DNA of 64,000 nt from Bufo bufo. Its lineage: Eukaryota > Chordata > Amphibia > Anura > Bufonidae. The DNA is taken from contig NC_053390.1 of assembly GCF_905171765.1 (NCBI RefSeq), positions 161,888,666-161,952,665 of the forward strand, written 5' to 3'. Below, piece by piece: positions 32,535 through 44,153 of this stretch. A program made the translations under genes and the position numbers. The notes beneath the pieces are model-generated. The model was given only the letters and a program-made list of their open reading frames with translations, searched no databases and was not told the DNA's origin. Numbering within the stretch: position 1 is the stretch's first letter; each line of letters opens with the position of its first letter.

Positions 32535-35500
32535 TGTAACGGTCACGTACACACACACACAGGGGGGAGGGAAGTGACCACTGCGCTCCACCCTTACCCC
32601 TGGCCCTGCCTACTTGCCTCTCGAGTCCTAATGACAGGGGACAACTGGACGGCAATCTCTAATTTGGAATAAGTGCAGGGATGACAGACAGACAAACAAC
32701 AGGATGTGAACGGACCGAGTCAATACCAGGAAAGCTACAAAGTACAAATGGAGCAAGCAGAGAATTGTCAGGAGAAGCCGGGGTCATAAATACCAGGAGA
32801 GACGTGAAGTACCAAAGGAGTCAGCAGAGGATCATCAGGAGGAGGCCGGGGTCAAAATACCAGGAGAGCAGCAAAGTACACAAGGAGCAGACAGAGGATC
32901 GTCGGGAATTCAGCAGGAGGTAAGTACGCCAGGAAAGGCTAAATCACAGGTGGAACCTAAATTAACAGGCAACCTGTGGCCAGCAGGCTGCCTGTATTTA
33001 TAGTGGGGAGTGAGGGTCATGTGACGTGGCCAGCGTCACATGACCGACAGACCAACCAGTCGAGCACCGAGTGATCAGCTCGGCGCTCAAGGCAGACTTA
33101 GGAGCAGGGAGCCACCCAGCTAGTAAAGCCGCCCTGGGAACGAGGTAAAACACAGATCCTCGTTCCCGAAGCTAAGCAGCAGGTCTGCGGCTAATGGGGG
33201 ACCGAGTGTACCTTCGGAACCCCGTTACAGTAACGATCAAGAAGGGGAATTGACACATGTATGTACAACAGTTACACAATGCCTTGCGCCGTCCTCGGAC
33301 GCATCCACCTCCACAATAAAAGGTTTCTCCTGATCAGGCTGGATCAGAATGGGAGCACTACTGAATGCCTTTTTTAATTTTTCAAATGAAGAAATGGCCT
33401 CAGTAGACCAATTCTCCAAATCCGCCCCTTTCTTAGTAAGGTCGGTCAACGGTTTAGCAATTACGGAAAAATTCATAATAAATTAGCGATAGTAATTGGC
33501 GAAACCTAAGAACCGTTGTAAGGCCTTTAAGGATGAAGGTCTTACCCATTCCTTAATTGCAAGTACCTTACCAGGATCCATCTTGAAGGCGTGAGGAGTC
33601 AGAACATGCCCTAGAAACAGAATCTCCTGTACACCAAAGACACATTTCTCTTGTTTAGCGGATAGCTGATTCTCCCTCAACACCTCTAATACTTGTTTAA
33701 CATGAGACACATGGGATTCGAAGTCAGGAGAGAATATCAAAATGTCGTCAAGATAGACAATAACAAATTTACCTAAGAACTCCCTAAGAATGTCATTCAT
33801 GAAGTTTTGGAACACAGCTGGGGCATTGCTGAGTCCAAAAGGCATCACCTGATATTCAAAGTGTCCTACCGGAGTATTGAACGCCGTCTTCCATTCGTCT
33901 CCCTCCTTGATTCGGATTAGATTGTATGCCCCTTTCAGGTCAATTTTGGAAAACCAGGTTGCCCCCAGAACCTGGTTAAATAAATCCGGAATCAATGGGA
34001 GGGAGTATCTATTCTGGACAGTGATTTTATTTAATCTCCGGTAATCGATACATGGCCTAAGACCACCATCTTTTTTCTTAACGAAGAAAAACCCCGCCCC
34101 CATAGGAGAAACAGAAGGTCTAATATGCCCTTTACCAAGGCTCTCCTTAATATAATCTTCCATAGCCTTGCGTTCGGGCATAGAAAGATTATAAATTCGT
34201 CCCTTAGGATACTTGGCCCCCTCTACTAGCTCTATGGTACAATCATAAGGTCTATGGGGGGGTAGAACCTCCGGGGTTGGTGATGAGAATACATCAGAAT
34301 ATTCTCTAACAACAGAGGGTAAAGTATCAGACTTTACTGAGACCCCAGCCTGTACCACGGACAAGCACGAGTCACACTTAGGCCCCCATCTCACCAACTC
34401 CCCATTGGACCAATCTATAGTGGGGTTATGTAGTCCGAGCCAAGGCAACCCTAGTACCACCTCAGCCGGTAGGTTCTCCAGGACTAAAAGCGAACATCTC
34501 TCTGAGTGGCACACACCCACGGTTAGAGAAATCTCTGAGGTACATAAGCTCACCGTACCACCAATAAGAGGAGTAGCATCAATAGCCATGACATGAATAG
34601 GAGTTGGTAAGGCAAACATAGGAATACCCAATCTTACAGCATACTCAGAGTCAATAAAGCTAGCCGCTGAGCCAGAATCAATAAAGGCCTTACCCAGCCA
34701 TTTATCTACTCCCAGAGAAATCGTAATGGGTACCGAAAGCTTACATTTAGAAAATTCAGGGTGTACCTGGTCTTTAGGTTGCCTTGCCTTAGGAGACTTG
34801 ACAGAGAGGACCTTCTTAGGACACTGGTTGATCCAATGGTCAGGATCTCCACAGTAAAAGCATTCTCCACGTCTGCGGCGAAGATTCCCTCGGGTCATGC
34901 CAACCTGCATGGGTTCCTCGGTGGAGACCTCAGCATTGTCTCTGGGATAGGCCTCTGGCTGGACCACCATCTGGGAAGAGAACTGTTGTTCCTGTCGTCT
35001 CTCTCTAACCTGTCGGTCAAGTCGGACAACAAGGGTCATCATCTCCTCTAAGGTCTCTGGAAGTTGATAACTGACCAGAAGATCCTTTAATTTATCAGAC
35101 AGACCTGACCTGAACTGACTCTTCAGGGCTGGTTCGTTCCATCCTGAGGGGGGACACCACCCTCTGAATTGGGTGCAATAATCCTCTGCTGGTAGATTGC
35201 CCTGAACCAGTGCCTTTAGAGCGGTCTCGGCTACTAGAGCCCTGTCTGGTTCATCATAGAGGGTACCCAGGGCCTGAAAGAACCCCTCCACAGAATATAA
35301 ACAACTGGCGCCAGCAGGTAAAGAGAACGCCTAGTCCTGGGGATCACCCTGTAATCGGGAAATGATAATGCCCACGCGTTGACTCTCGGGGCCAGAGGAC
35401 ACGGGGCGCAAACGGAAGTACAGTTTGCAATTCTCCTTAAAAGAGAGAAACTTCTTCCAGGCTCCAGAAAATGGTTCTGGGAGCTTAATCTGGGGCTCAA

Positions 35501-36350
35501 AATGCAGACTGGAGGCCTGAGGAGTGGAAGAACCTTGCCCTAACTCAAAATAACTGAGTTTTTCCCCTAAGTCCTGCACCATCTGCGTCAGATTAGAGAC
35601 ATGGTCAGTCAGGGTCACCAGAGGATTCATTACACAGTGGTTATTGGGCCTGTTAATCTGTAACGGTCGCGTACACACACACAGGGGGAGGGAAGTGACC
35701 ACAGCGCTCCACCCTTACCCCTGGCCCTGCCTACTTGCCTCGCGAGTCCTAATGACAGGGGACAACTGGACGGAAATCCCTAACTTGGAATAAGTGCAGG
35801 GATGACAGACAGACAAACAACAGGATGTGAACGGACCGAGTCAATACCAGGAAAGCTACAAAGTACAAATGGAGCAAGCAGAGAATTGTCAGGAGAAGCC
35901 AGGGTCATAAATACCAGGAGAGACGTGAAGTACCAAAGGAGTCAGCAGAGGATCGTCAGGAGGAGGCCGGGGTCAAAATACCAGGAGAGCAGCAAAGTAC
36001 ACAAGGAGCAGGCAGAGGATCATCAGGAATTCAGCAGGAGGTAAGTACGCCAGGAAAGACCAAATCACAGGTGGAACCTAACTTAACAGGCAACCTGTGG
36101 CCAGCAGGCTGCCTGTATTTATAGTGGGGGGTGAGGGTCATGTGACGTGGCCAGCGTCACATGACCGACAGACCAACCAGTCGAGCACAGAGTGAACAGC
36201 TCGGGGCTCAAGGCAGACTTAGGAGCAGGGAGCCACCCAGCTAGTAAAGCTGCCCTGGGAACGAAGTAAAACACAGATCCTCGTTCCCGAAGCTAAGCAG
36301 CAGGTCTGCGGCTAATGGGGGACCGAGTGTACCTTCGGAACCCCGTTACA
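32535..36350 (-). mobile_element. Ty3/gypsy LTR retrotransposon (gypsy-1), internally truncated
   Basis: The LTRs are 32535-33229 (695 bp) and 35659-36350 (692 bp), both TGTAACGG to CCGTTACA. The pair is flanked by GTAAC at 32530-32534 and 36351-36355. They differ at roughly 20 positions by eye (about 3%). Internal DNA contains gag, protease and RT on the minus strand but stops in the RNase H region. The remainder of pol and integrase are missing. Right after the left LTR, 33230-33264 repeats the 35 bp of host flank that follows the right LTR (36351-36385), so this is not a simple insertion (see findings). Four further solo or partial LTRs of the family lie at 13.9-18.3 kb. Confidence 0.92.
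33237..35630 (-). pseudogene. gypsy-1 gag-protease-RT polyprotein, two nonsense codons, 3' truncated
   Basis: A single minus-strand frame from ATG 35630 runs through gag, a CCHC knuckle (CFYCGDPDHWINQCP), an aspartic protease site (FIDSGSAAS) and an RT with VYLDDILIFSP to LGFANYYR. Stops at 35333-35331 (TAG, a likely former Trp) and 33485-33483 (TAA) interrupt it without changing frame. After the second stop it continues to VEVDASED, the first RNase H motif, then leaves the family sequence near 33285. RNase H remainder and integrase are absent. One continuous gag-pol frame is usual in the Tf1/sushi group of chromoviruses, which this resembles. It makes virus-like particles and copies RNA to DNA in intact relatives; this copy cannot. 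Confidence 0.9.
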
Positions 36351-36655
36351 GTAACGATCAAGAAGGGGAATTGACACATGTATGTGCCTTTTTTTTTGTT
36401 TTGTTTTTGCAGCCACAGTGCAGCACCAGAGGCCCGAAAAATTAGGCATGTACACATGCCTGAAAAATTAGGTATTGTTCCAGAGAAATTGCAGGGAAAT
36501 TGATGTTTCCCAGGCAGAAAGTACCTTAAAACATTGCGGCTTGAACCCTAGTTGGTGGCGGATTAAGTCACGCAAGTCATCCAGCATTCAGAGATAAAAT
36601 ACAGCAGCATGTGGACCATTTTTAGCCCAAGGCAGCTCATCTCATCAGGCCTTTT

Positions 36656-38926
36656 TTAGTCGCATGTATCGTCTGTAAAGCCTCCTGTCCTTGCCGGCGT
36701 GGTCGTGGTAGGAGGAGGATTACTTCCACCTCTTCCCCTGTTAGATTCCCGTTGTGCTGTGACATCACCCTTATACGCTGTGTAAAGCATACTTTTTAAT
36801 TTATTTTGGAACTGCTGCATCCTTTCCGTCTTGCGGTAATTCGGTAACATTTCAGGCACTTTCTGCTTTACCGGGGGTCTAGTAGCGTGGCGACCCAGTA
36901 CAGGTCGTTCTCCTTCAGCCTTTTTATACGAAGGTCCCTCAACAGGCACGACAGCATGAAAGACCCCATTTGCACAAGGTTGGATGCCGAGCTACTCATG
37001 TCCCGTTCCTCGTCCTCAGTGATCTCACTGAAGGTATGTTCTTCCCCCCAGCCACGTACAACACCACGGGTACCAGATAGGTGACAACGAGCACCCTGGG
37101 ATGCCTGCTGTGGTTGGTCTTCCTCCTCAAAGCCACATTCCTCCTCTGACTCCTCTTCCTCACACTCCTCTTCCAGCGTTGCCGCAGGTCCAGCAAGCGA
37201 TGCTGATAAGGCTGTTTCTGGTGGTGATGGTGACCACAACTCTTCCTCTTCCTCTTCACGCTCATCTACGGCCTGATCCAGCAGGGCACGATCCAGGAAG
37301 AAAACAAATGGGATGATGTTGCTGATGGTGCCTTTGGTGCGACTGACTAGGTTTGTCACCGACTCAAAAGGACGCATTAGCCTACAGGCATTGCGCATGA
37401 GCACTGATCCACCTGTGCGTTCAGAGGAGGTTATGGAAGAGGATGAAGTAGGAGGAGTAGAGGAGGTGGCAGCAGGCCTGCCTGCAAGTCGTGGCGGTGT
37501 CACCAACTCCTCTGCAGAGCCACGCATTCCATGCTTGGCAGCCGTCAGAAGGTTTACCCAATGCGCAGTGTAGGTGATATACCTGCCCTGACCGTGCTTT
37601 GCAGACCAGGTATCAGTGGTCAGATGGACCCTTGCCCCAACACTGTGTGCCGGACATGCCATTACTTCCTTTTGCACAATCGAGTACAGGTTGGGGATTG
37701 CCTTTTGTGCAAAGAAATTTCGGCCGGGTACCTTCCACTGCGGTGTCCTAATAGCTACAAATTTTTTGATGGCCTCAGACTTCCCCAGCTTGTATGGTAA
37801 AAGCTGGCGGGCTAAGAGTTCAGACAAGCCAGCTGTCAGACGCCGGGCAAGGGGGTGACTTTGTGACATTGGCTTCTTACGCTCAAACATGTACTTGTCA
37901 GAAACCTGACTGTGGGCAGATGAGCAGGAACTGCTTAAGGCGAGAGATGGAGTGGTGGATGGTTGAGAGGGTGCAAGGAGGACAGCAGTGGTTGACGTGG
38001 CTGAAGATGCTGGACCAGGAGGAGGATGGCGGCTTTGAGTATGAGTGCTGCTTGTACTCATGTGTTGATCCCATAGGCGTTTGTGATGTGCGATCATGTG
38101 CCTTCGCAAAGCAGTTGTACCTAGGTGGGTGTTGGACTTCCCACGACTCAGTTTCTTTTGGCACAGGTTACAAATGGCATCGCTGTTGTCAGAGGCAGAC
38201 ACACAAAAAAAAATGCCACACTGCTGAGCTCTGCAATGACGGCATTCTGGTGGTGGCAACAGCATGCGTTGATTGGCGTGCTGTCTGGCTGACCCTGGGT
38301 GCCGATGCATGCTGTCTGACTGTGCCACTAGCTCCTTGCGACGACCTCCCCCTGCTTCCAACTCGTCTCCTCCTCCTCTCTGTCTCCCCATCTGAACTTT
38401 CCCCCTATTCTTCTTCTCTTCAAGCGGGCACCCACGTGACATCCACGGACACATCATCAACCACTTCACTTGTATCTGACAACTCAGCAAAGGAAGCAGC
38501 AGCGGGTACAACATCATCACACCGTACGTCCATGTGTGTAATGCTGCCTGACTGAGACATATCCCTGTTATCTACATCCTCTGGCAATAATGGTTGCGCA
38601 TCACTCATTTCTTCCACCTGATGTGTAAATATCTCCTCTGACAGATCAAGTGAAGCGGCTGTGGTGCTAGTGTTGGTGGTGGAGGCAGGCAGGCGAGTGG
38701 TAACTTGAGAGGTGCCCGAAGCTGAGCTGGAGGAGGATGGTGCGTCAAGGTTCCGAGCGGAAGCTGTGGAAGATTGGGTGTCCTGTGTTAGCCAAACTAT
38801 GTCCTCAAAACTTTTCGAGTTCAGGGTACGTGGCCTCTGAACACTGGGCATTATTCTAGGGCCAAAGGAAATCACAGCACCACGACCATGACGGCCCCTG
38901 TGGGGTGGCCTGCCTCTGCCTGTCAT
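36656..38926 (-). pseudogene. hAT-2 transposase with BED finger; core deleted and frameshifted
   Basis: ATG at 38926 is followed by an RG-rich tail (GRGRPPHRGRHGRG) and a Ser/Thr-rich linker. The frame shifts near 38420-38460 into a 550-codon frame (38520-36868). That frame has a BED finger (CNLC ... RRHMIAHH), HLTTDTWSAKHGQGRY with the first catalytic Asp, then a jump straight to VLMRNACRLMRPF. Compared with the transposase at 3829-7231, the roughly 190-residue stretch with the second Asp and CxxH motif is missing. A second shift near 36867, after LDPR, leads to frame 36949-36656, and the C-terminal dimerisation block with the catalytic Glu is absent. It is non-functional. Confidence 0.85.
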
Positions 38927-38942
38927 TTTTTTTGGATTAGTT

Positions 38943-40141
38943 TAATTGTACTATGCATGCAAGCTACTGTGACACCAGATATGAGTTGCGCTGGTGACAC
39001 TATGCACTTGCAGCAGGGCCTTAAACACACAAACACGTGCAGGCAACTGACTGATATTTGTTCACAGTCAAAATTGTTGTTTTTCTTTAAAGGGCTTCTA
39101 TCACCAGATTTGGTCCTATTTAGCTGACTGACACTAGTGATGTGCTAGTGTCAGCAGTCCATAACAGTGTTCTTACTTATCATCTGTCTGCTGCCGTTCA
39201 CCTTAAAAACGTACTTTTATAGATATGCTAATGAGCCTCTAGGTGCTATGTGGGCGTCATTAGCACCTAGAGGGCTCCGTCCACTAACAATTTCAGCCGC
39301 CCATCGCGTTCCTCCAGCCCGCCCCGCTCCTGTTGATTGACGTAAAACTTCTCAGTATCTCGTACCAATTCCCGCGCCTGCGCCGTGCGCTTCTGTATTC
39401 GCCGCAGGCGCAGTGAGTGAATGCCGCGCTCCTGGGGCCGGCTTACTCGCTGTAACATAGTTGGCGCAGGCGCAGTGAGGAAGCCGGCGCCGGGAGAATA
39501 CAGAAGCGCACGGCGCAGGCGTGGGAATTGGTACGTGTTACTGAGAAGTTTCACGTCAATCAACAGGAGCAGGGCGGGCTGGAGGGACGCGATGGGCGGC
39601 TGAAATGGTTAGTGGACGGAGCCCTCTAGGTGCTAATGACGCCCACATAGCACCTAGAGGCTCTTTAGCATAGCTACAAAAGTACGTTTTTAAGGTGAAC
39701 GGCAGCAGACAGATGATAAGTAAGAACACTGTTATGGACTGCTGACACTAGCACATCGCTAGTGTCAGTCAGCTAAATAGGACCAAATCTGGTGATAGAA
39801 GCCCTTTAAATGTAATCTACTGTTACACCAGATATGAGTTGCGCTGGTAACACTATGCACTTGCAGCAGGGCCTTAAACACACAAACACGTGCAGGCAAC
39901 TGACTGCTATTTATTCACAGTCAAAATTATTGTTTTTCTTTAAATGTAATCTACTGTTACACCAGATATGAGCTGCGCTGGTGACACTATGCACTTGCAG
40001 CAGGGCCTTAAACACACAAACACGTGCAGGCAACTGACTGCTATTTATTCACAGTCAAAATTGTTGTTTTTCTTTAAATGTATTCTACTGTTACACCAGA
40101 TATGAGTTGCGCTGGTGACACTATGCACTTGCAGCAGGGCC
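38943..40141. repeat. hAT-2 subterminal tandem repeat, about 130-bp unit, 4 copies split by a MITE
   Basis: The unit, recognised by ACACCAGATATGAGTTGCGC and GCAGGGCCTTAAACACACAA, occurs at about 38965-39086, 39810-39950, 39951-40075 and 40076-40141 (cut). The MITE 39091-39805 interrupts the first and second copies. The array lies upstream of the transposase start, like the 294-bp repeats in hAT-1. Confidence 0.9.
39091..39805. mobile_element. 715-bp TTAA fold-back MITE
   Basis: TTAA at 39087-39090 and 39806-39809 flank AGGGCTTCTATCACCAGATT and its inverted counterpart. The two halves pair over about 200 bp each (for example GGTGCTAATGACGCC / GGCGTCATTAGCACC). The centre carries GC-rich CGCAGGCGCAGTGAG repeats in both orientations. 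Family is piggyBac-like or Kolobok-like from target length alone. Confidence 0.88.
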
Positions 40142-41843
40142 TTAACCCCTTAAGGACGCAGGGTGTACCGGTACGTCCTAACTTTAAATGAAGATTCCGG
40201 CGCCGGGAGGGTAATGGAAACGGGATGCCGGCTGAAATCATTCAGCCGGCATCCTGTCACAACGCCAGGGGGGTCATGTGACCCCCCCTATCGGCGATCG
40301 CCGCAAACCGCAGGTCAATTCAGACCTGCGGTTTGCTGCGCTTTCTGCAGTTTCTGATCCGAAACTTTAATGTCCCTCAAATATAGATGCATGATTTTTT
40401 GCCGGCGGGTGGTGCAAGGGGGGGGAGTTGTGGGCGGTGGGGGCGGTGCGGGAGGCGGGCAGTGCGGCAGGCGGGATCGCGATCCCCCGCCCGCCTCCTC
40501 TTGAAAATTTGTTGGTGGCCAGTGGGTATACCAGGGTGTCAGCACATTGCTGACACCCTGGTATAAACGGCTGACATCTGTGCAGATGTCAGCCGTTTAA
40601 CCCTTTACATACCGCGGTCCGTACGGACCGATGTATGGAAAAAGTTAACAGTAAGAGGGAGCTCCCTCCCTCTCCCATCGGGGGGCTGCAGTGCCTTTGC
40701 AGCCCCCCGATGGAGTGAGCTCCCAGACAGCCCCCCGACAGCCCCGTCCTTACCCTTCCTCGTCTGCGAAGTTCTGACCACTACTGAGCAGACGGGGAAG
40801 GTTCCCATGGCAACAGGACGCCGTCTCAGGCATCCTGCTGCCCATGCCGCTGAACAGATCTGTGCTAAAGGCAGAGATCTGTTCAGACAAAGTGTAAGTA
40901 AAATACAGTGCAAAACACTATATAGTGTACTGTACTGTATTATACAGACATCAGACCCACTGGATCTTCAAGAACCAAGTGGGTCTGGGTCAAAAAAAAA
41001 GTTTACAAAAAGTGGAAAAAAGTAAAAATCCAAAAACACATTTATCACTGATTAAAAAAAAAAAAAAAAAATTCCCTACACATGTTTGGTATCTCCACGT
41101 CTGTAACGACCTGATCTATAAAACGGTCATGTTACTTTCCCCGCACGGTGAACGCCATAAAACTAAAAAAATAATAACTATTAGGAAATTGAAATTTTGT
41201 CCACCTTACTTCCCAAAAAAGTCGAATGTACGCCAAAATAGTACCAATCAAACAGTGTCACGGCTGTATGTGAGCAACAATAGTATACACAGTAAAAGAG
41301 CTACTGACCGGACCCAAACTAGGGAGGATAAAGGGTGACCCCTGTCAGACCCTCAAAGCTCTCCCTATTCTGCTAAAGCACATGCCCGGATCCAAATGGC
41401 GGAACGAGGCATGCCCACATACCTAAGACTGATGACCACTGTAACCCCTACAATAGTGGAAGGGGCACGGCCACCGGTGCCCTACTCAGTATATGGAGGG
41501 AACCGTGGCCACCTCAGATCCAGTCAGAAAATAATCAGGTACACAACAATGTCTGTACACTTAGCTGAAGGTGTTGCAGCCGCAGAGAAGACGGATCCAA
41601 GGACAGCTGGCAATATCCGGAGTGCTTGCTGCAGCAGAACACAGGTCCAGTTAACTGATAGCTACAAGTGAAGATACTAAAGCAAGAGCTACAACTGAAA
41701 TAAGAACTATAATCCACGCCCTACAATAGGAGGAGGGGTGATATAAAGAGAGGGAAATCAAACGCATAAGGAACAGCTGGGAGGAAGGAAACCAAAAGTA
41801 AACAGAGCAGTGAGAACTCCTCCCAGCTCTAGTAGTGACATCA

Positions 41844-44150
41844 TCACAGGGGTGGAGAAACAGAGCTGTGAGAACGTCCCAAAGCTCTGGTAGTGACAGT
41901 ACCCCCCCCTCTACGGGTGGACTCCGGACACCCAGGACCCACCTTCTCAGGATGAGCCCTATGAAATGCCCTGATGAGGCGAGTGGCTTTAATGTCCGAC
42001 ACCGGAACCCACATCCTCTCCTCAGGACCATAACCCTTCCAATGAACGAGGTACTGAAGAGAACCGCGGACAATGCGAGAGTCCACAATTCTGGAAACCT
42101 CAAACTCCAGATTGCCATCAACCAAAATCGGAGGAGGAGGCAAAGAGGAGGGTACCGTGGGCTGGACATATGGTTTTAAGAGAGATCTGTGAAATACATT
42201 ATGTATCTTCCAAACCCGTGGAAGATCAAGACGGAAGGCAACAGGATTGATGACTGACAAGATTTTATAAGGCCCAATAAACTTGGGACCCAATTTCCAG
42301 GAGGGAACCTTCAGTTTAATATTTCTTGTAGACAACCACACCAGATCACCCACATTCAGGTCCGGACCAGGCACACGTCTCTTATCAGCCACACGCCTAT
42401 ACCTCTCACTCATCTTTTTAAGATTACTCTGAATCTTTTGCCAAATGGTAGACAAAGACGAGGAAAATCTCTCCTCCTCAGGTAAACCAGAAAGAGCCCC
42501 TCCCGAGAATGTCCCAAACTGCGGATGGAACCCATATGCACCAAAGAATGGTGACTTATCAGAAGATTCCTGACGACGGTTGTTCAAAGCAAACTCAGCA
42601 AGAGGGAGAAATGAACACCAATCCTCCTGGTTCTCTGCCACAAAACAGCGCAAATATGTCTCCAGATCCTGATTGAGGCGCTCAGTCTGACCATTCGACT
42701 GCGGGTGAAAAGCAGAAGAGAAGGACAGCCGAACCCCCAGGCGAGAACAGAAAGCCTTCCAGAACCTGAACACAAACTGCGTGCCTCTATCGGAAACAAT
42801 ATCAGAGGGAATGCCGTGCAATTTAACAATATGGTCGACAAAAGCTTGCGCCAACGTTTTAGCATTGGGTAAACCAGGGAAAGGTACGAAATGAGCCATC
42901 TTGCTAAAACGGTCCACCACCACCAGGATCACCGACTTCCCCGAGGAACGAGGAAGATCCGTGATAAAGTCCATGGACAGGTGTGTCCAAGGACAGGAAG
43001 GTATGGGTAACGGGAGAAGGGAACCTGAAGGCCGTGAACGAGGGACCTTAGCGCGAGCGCACGTCTCACAAGCAGCCACAAAACCCTCCACCGACTTACG
43101 AAGAGCCGGCCACCAAAATCTCCGAGCAATGAGATCTACCGTGGCTCTACTCCCGGGGTGACCAGCAAGAACCGTATCATGATGCTCCTTAAAGAGTTTG
43201 TGACGTAGCTCAGGAGGCACGAACAACTTCCCAGAAGGACAATGGGCAGGTGCCTCAGTCTGGGCAGCCTGGACCTCGGCCTCCAAATCCGAATATAGAG
43301 CAGAAACAACTACCCCCTCCGCCAAAATGGGATCCGGGTCCTCGGAGTTTCCTCCTCCCGGAAAACAGCAAGAGAGTGCATCAGCCTTCACATTTTTTAT
43401 CCCAGGTCGGAATGTAACAACAAAATTGAATCTGGAGAAGAACAGAGACCATCTGGCCTGTCTCGGATTCATACGCCTGGCCGACTCCAAGTATGCCAGA
43501 TTCTTATGGTCGGTAAAAATGGTGATAGGGTGCCTGGCCCCCTCCAACCAATGGCGCCATTCCTCGAAAGCCAACTTGATGGCCAACAACTCCCTATCTC
43601 CCACATCATAGTTTCTCTCTGCCGGGGAGAGTTTTTTAGAGAAAAAGGCACAGGGTCGCCATTTGGCAGGAGAAGGGCCCTGGGACAAAACCGCACCCAC
43701 ACCCACCTCGGAAGCATCCACCTCAACAATAAAAGGTAAGGAAACATCGGGATGCACCAAGACGGGAGCAGACGCAAAACTCTCTTTAATCTTAGAAAAG
43801 GCTGCAAGCGCCTCCTCCGACCAAGAGGAAAAATCCGCCCCCTTTTTTGTCATGTCAGTTAGGGGTTTGACAACAGAGGAATAATTCAAAATGAACTTTC
43901 TGTAATAGTTCGCAAAACCCAGAAAGCGCATCAATGCCTTCTGATTCTCAGGAAGCTCCCACTCAAGTACAGCACGGACCTTCTCCGGATCCATGTGAAA
44001 ACCAGAAGCAGAGAGGAGAAAACCCAGAAATTGAATCTCCGATACCATAAAAAGACATTTCTCCAGCTTGGCGTACAATTTATTTTCCCGCAGAATCTGC
44101 AGAACCTGAAAAAGATGATCCTGATGGGTCTGAACATCAGGGGAAAAAAT
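41844..44150 (-). pseudogene. gypsy-2 pol C-terminal: RT thumb, RNase H, integrase, chromodomain
   Basis: After the stop at 44153-44151 the same frame stays open for 768 codons to 41844. In order it has LGFANYYRKF (RT thumb), RNase H (VEVDASEVGVGAVLSQ, RELLAI, FTDHKNLAYL, KADALS), and integrase with an HHCC finger (HPGSRATVDL ... CETCARAK). Integrase catalytic residues appear at SMDFITDLP, VSDRGTQF and HPQSNGQTERLNQ, the D,D-35-E pattern. A chromodomain follows (FEVSRIVDSRIVRGSLQYLV, then HWKGYGPEERMWVP), defining a chromovirus whose chromodomain may steer integration to modified chromatin. The frame passes through the purine tract and ends 55 bp inside the 3' LTR. No lesion is visible within this section; it is listed as pseudogene because it is cut off from its start. 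Confidence 0.9.
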
Positions 44151-44153
44151 CTA

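Larger units (their letters stand above)
30527..40141 (-). mobile_element. Deleted/composite hAT element (hAT-2), interrupted by gypsy-1 and a TTAA MITE
   Basis: The left end is TAGAGATGTCGCGAACAT at 30527, preceded by ACTACCAC as possible target duplication. The matching right end was not found, because the subterminal tandem repeats stop at 40141 against another TTAA-type repeat. Within it, from right to left: 125-130-bp tandem repeats, a BED-type transposase pseudogene (36656-38926), unassigned 3' DNA (36386-36655 and about 32110-32534, contiguous before gypsy-1 inserted), another tandem array (31465-32110) and a second, shorter piece of the same transposase (30861-31400). The two transposase pieces in the same orientation suggest either two adjacent copies or a rearranged one. 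Confidence 0.65.

Noticed and set aside
32535..36350. Simple full-length gypsy insertion
   Set aside because: pol stops in RNase H and host flank sequence recurs after the left LTR, so a rearranged locus is a better description.
37794..38555. 253-codon plus-strand frame
   Set aside because: Antisense of the hAT-2 transposase pseudogene; no protein family recognised.
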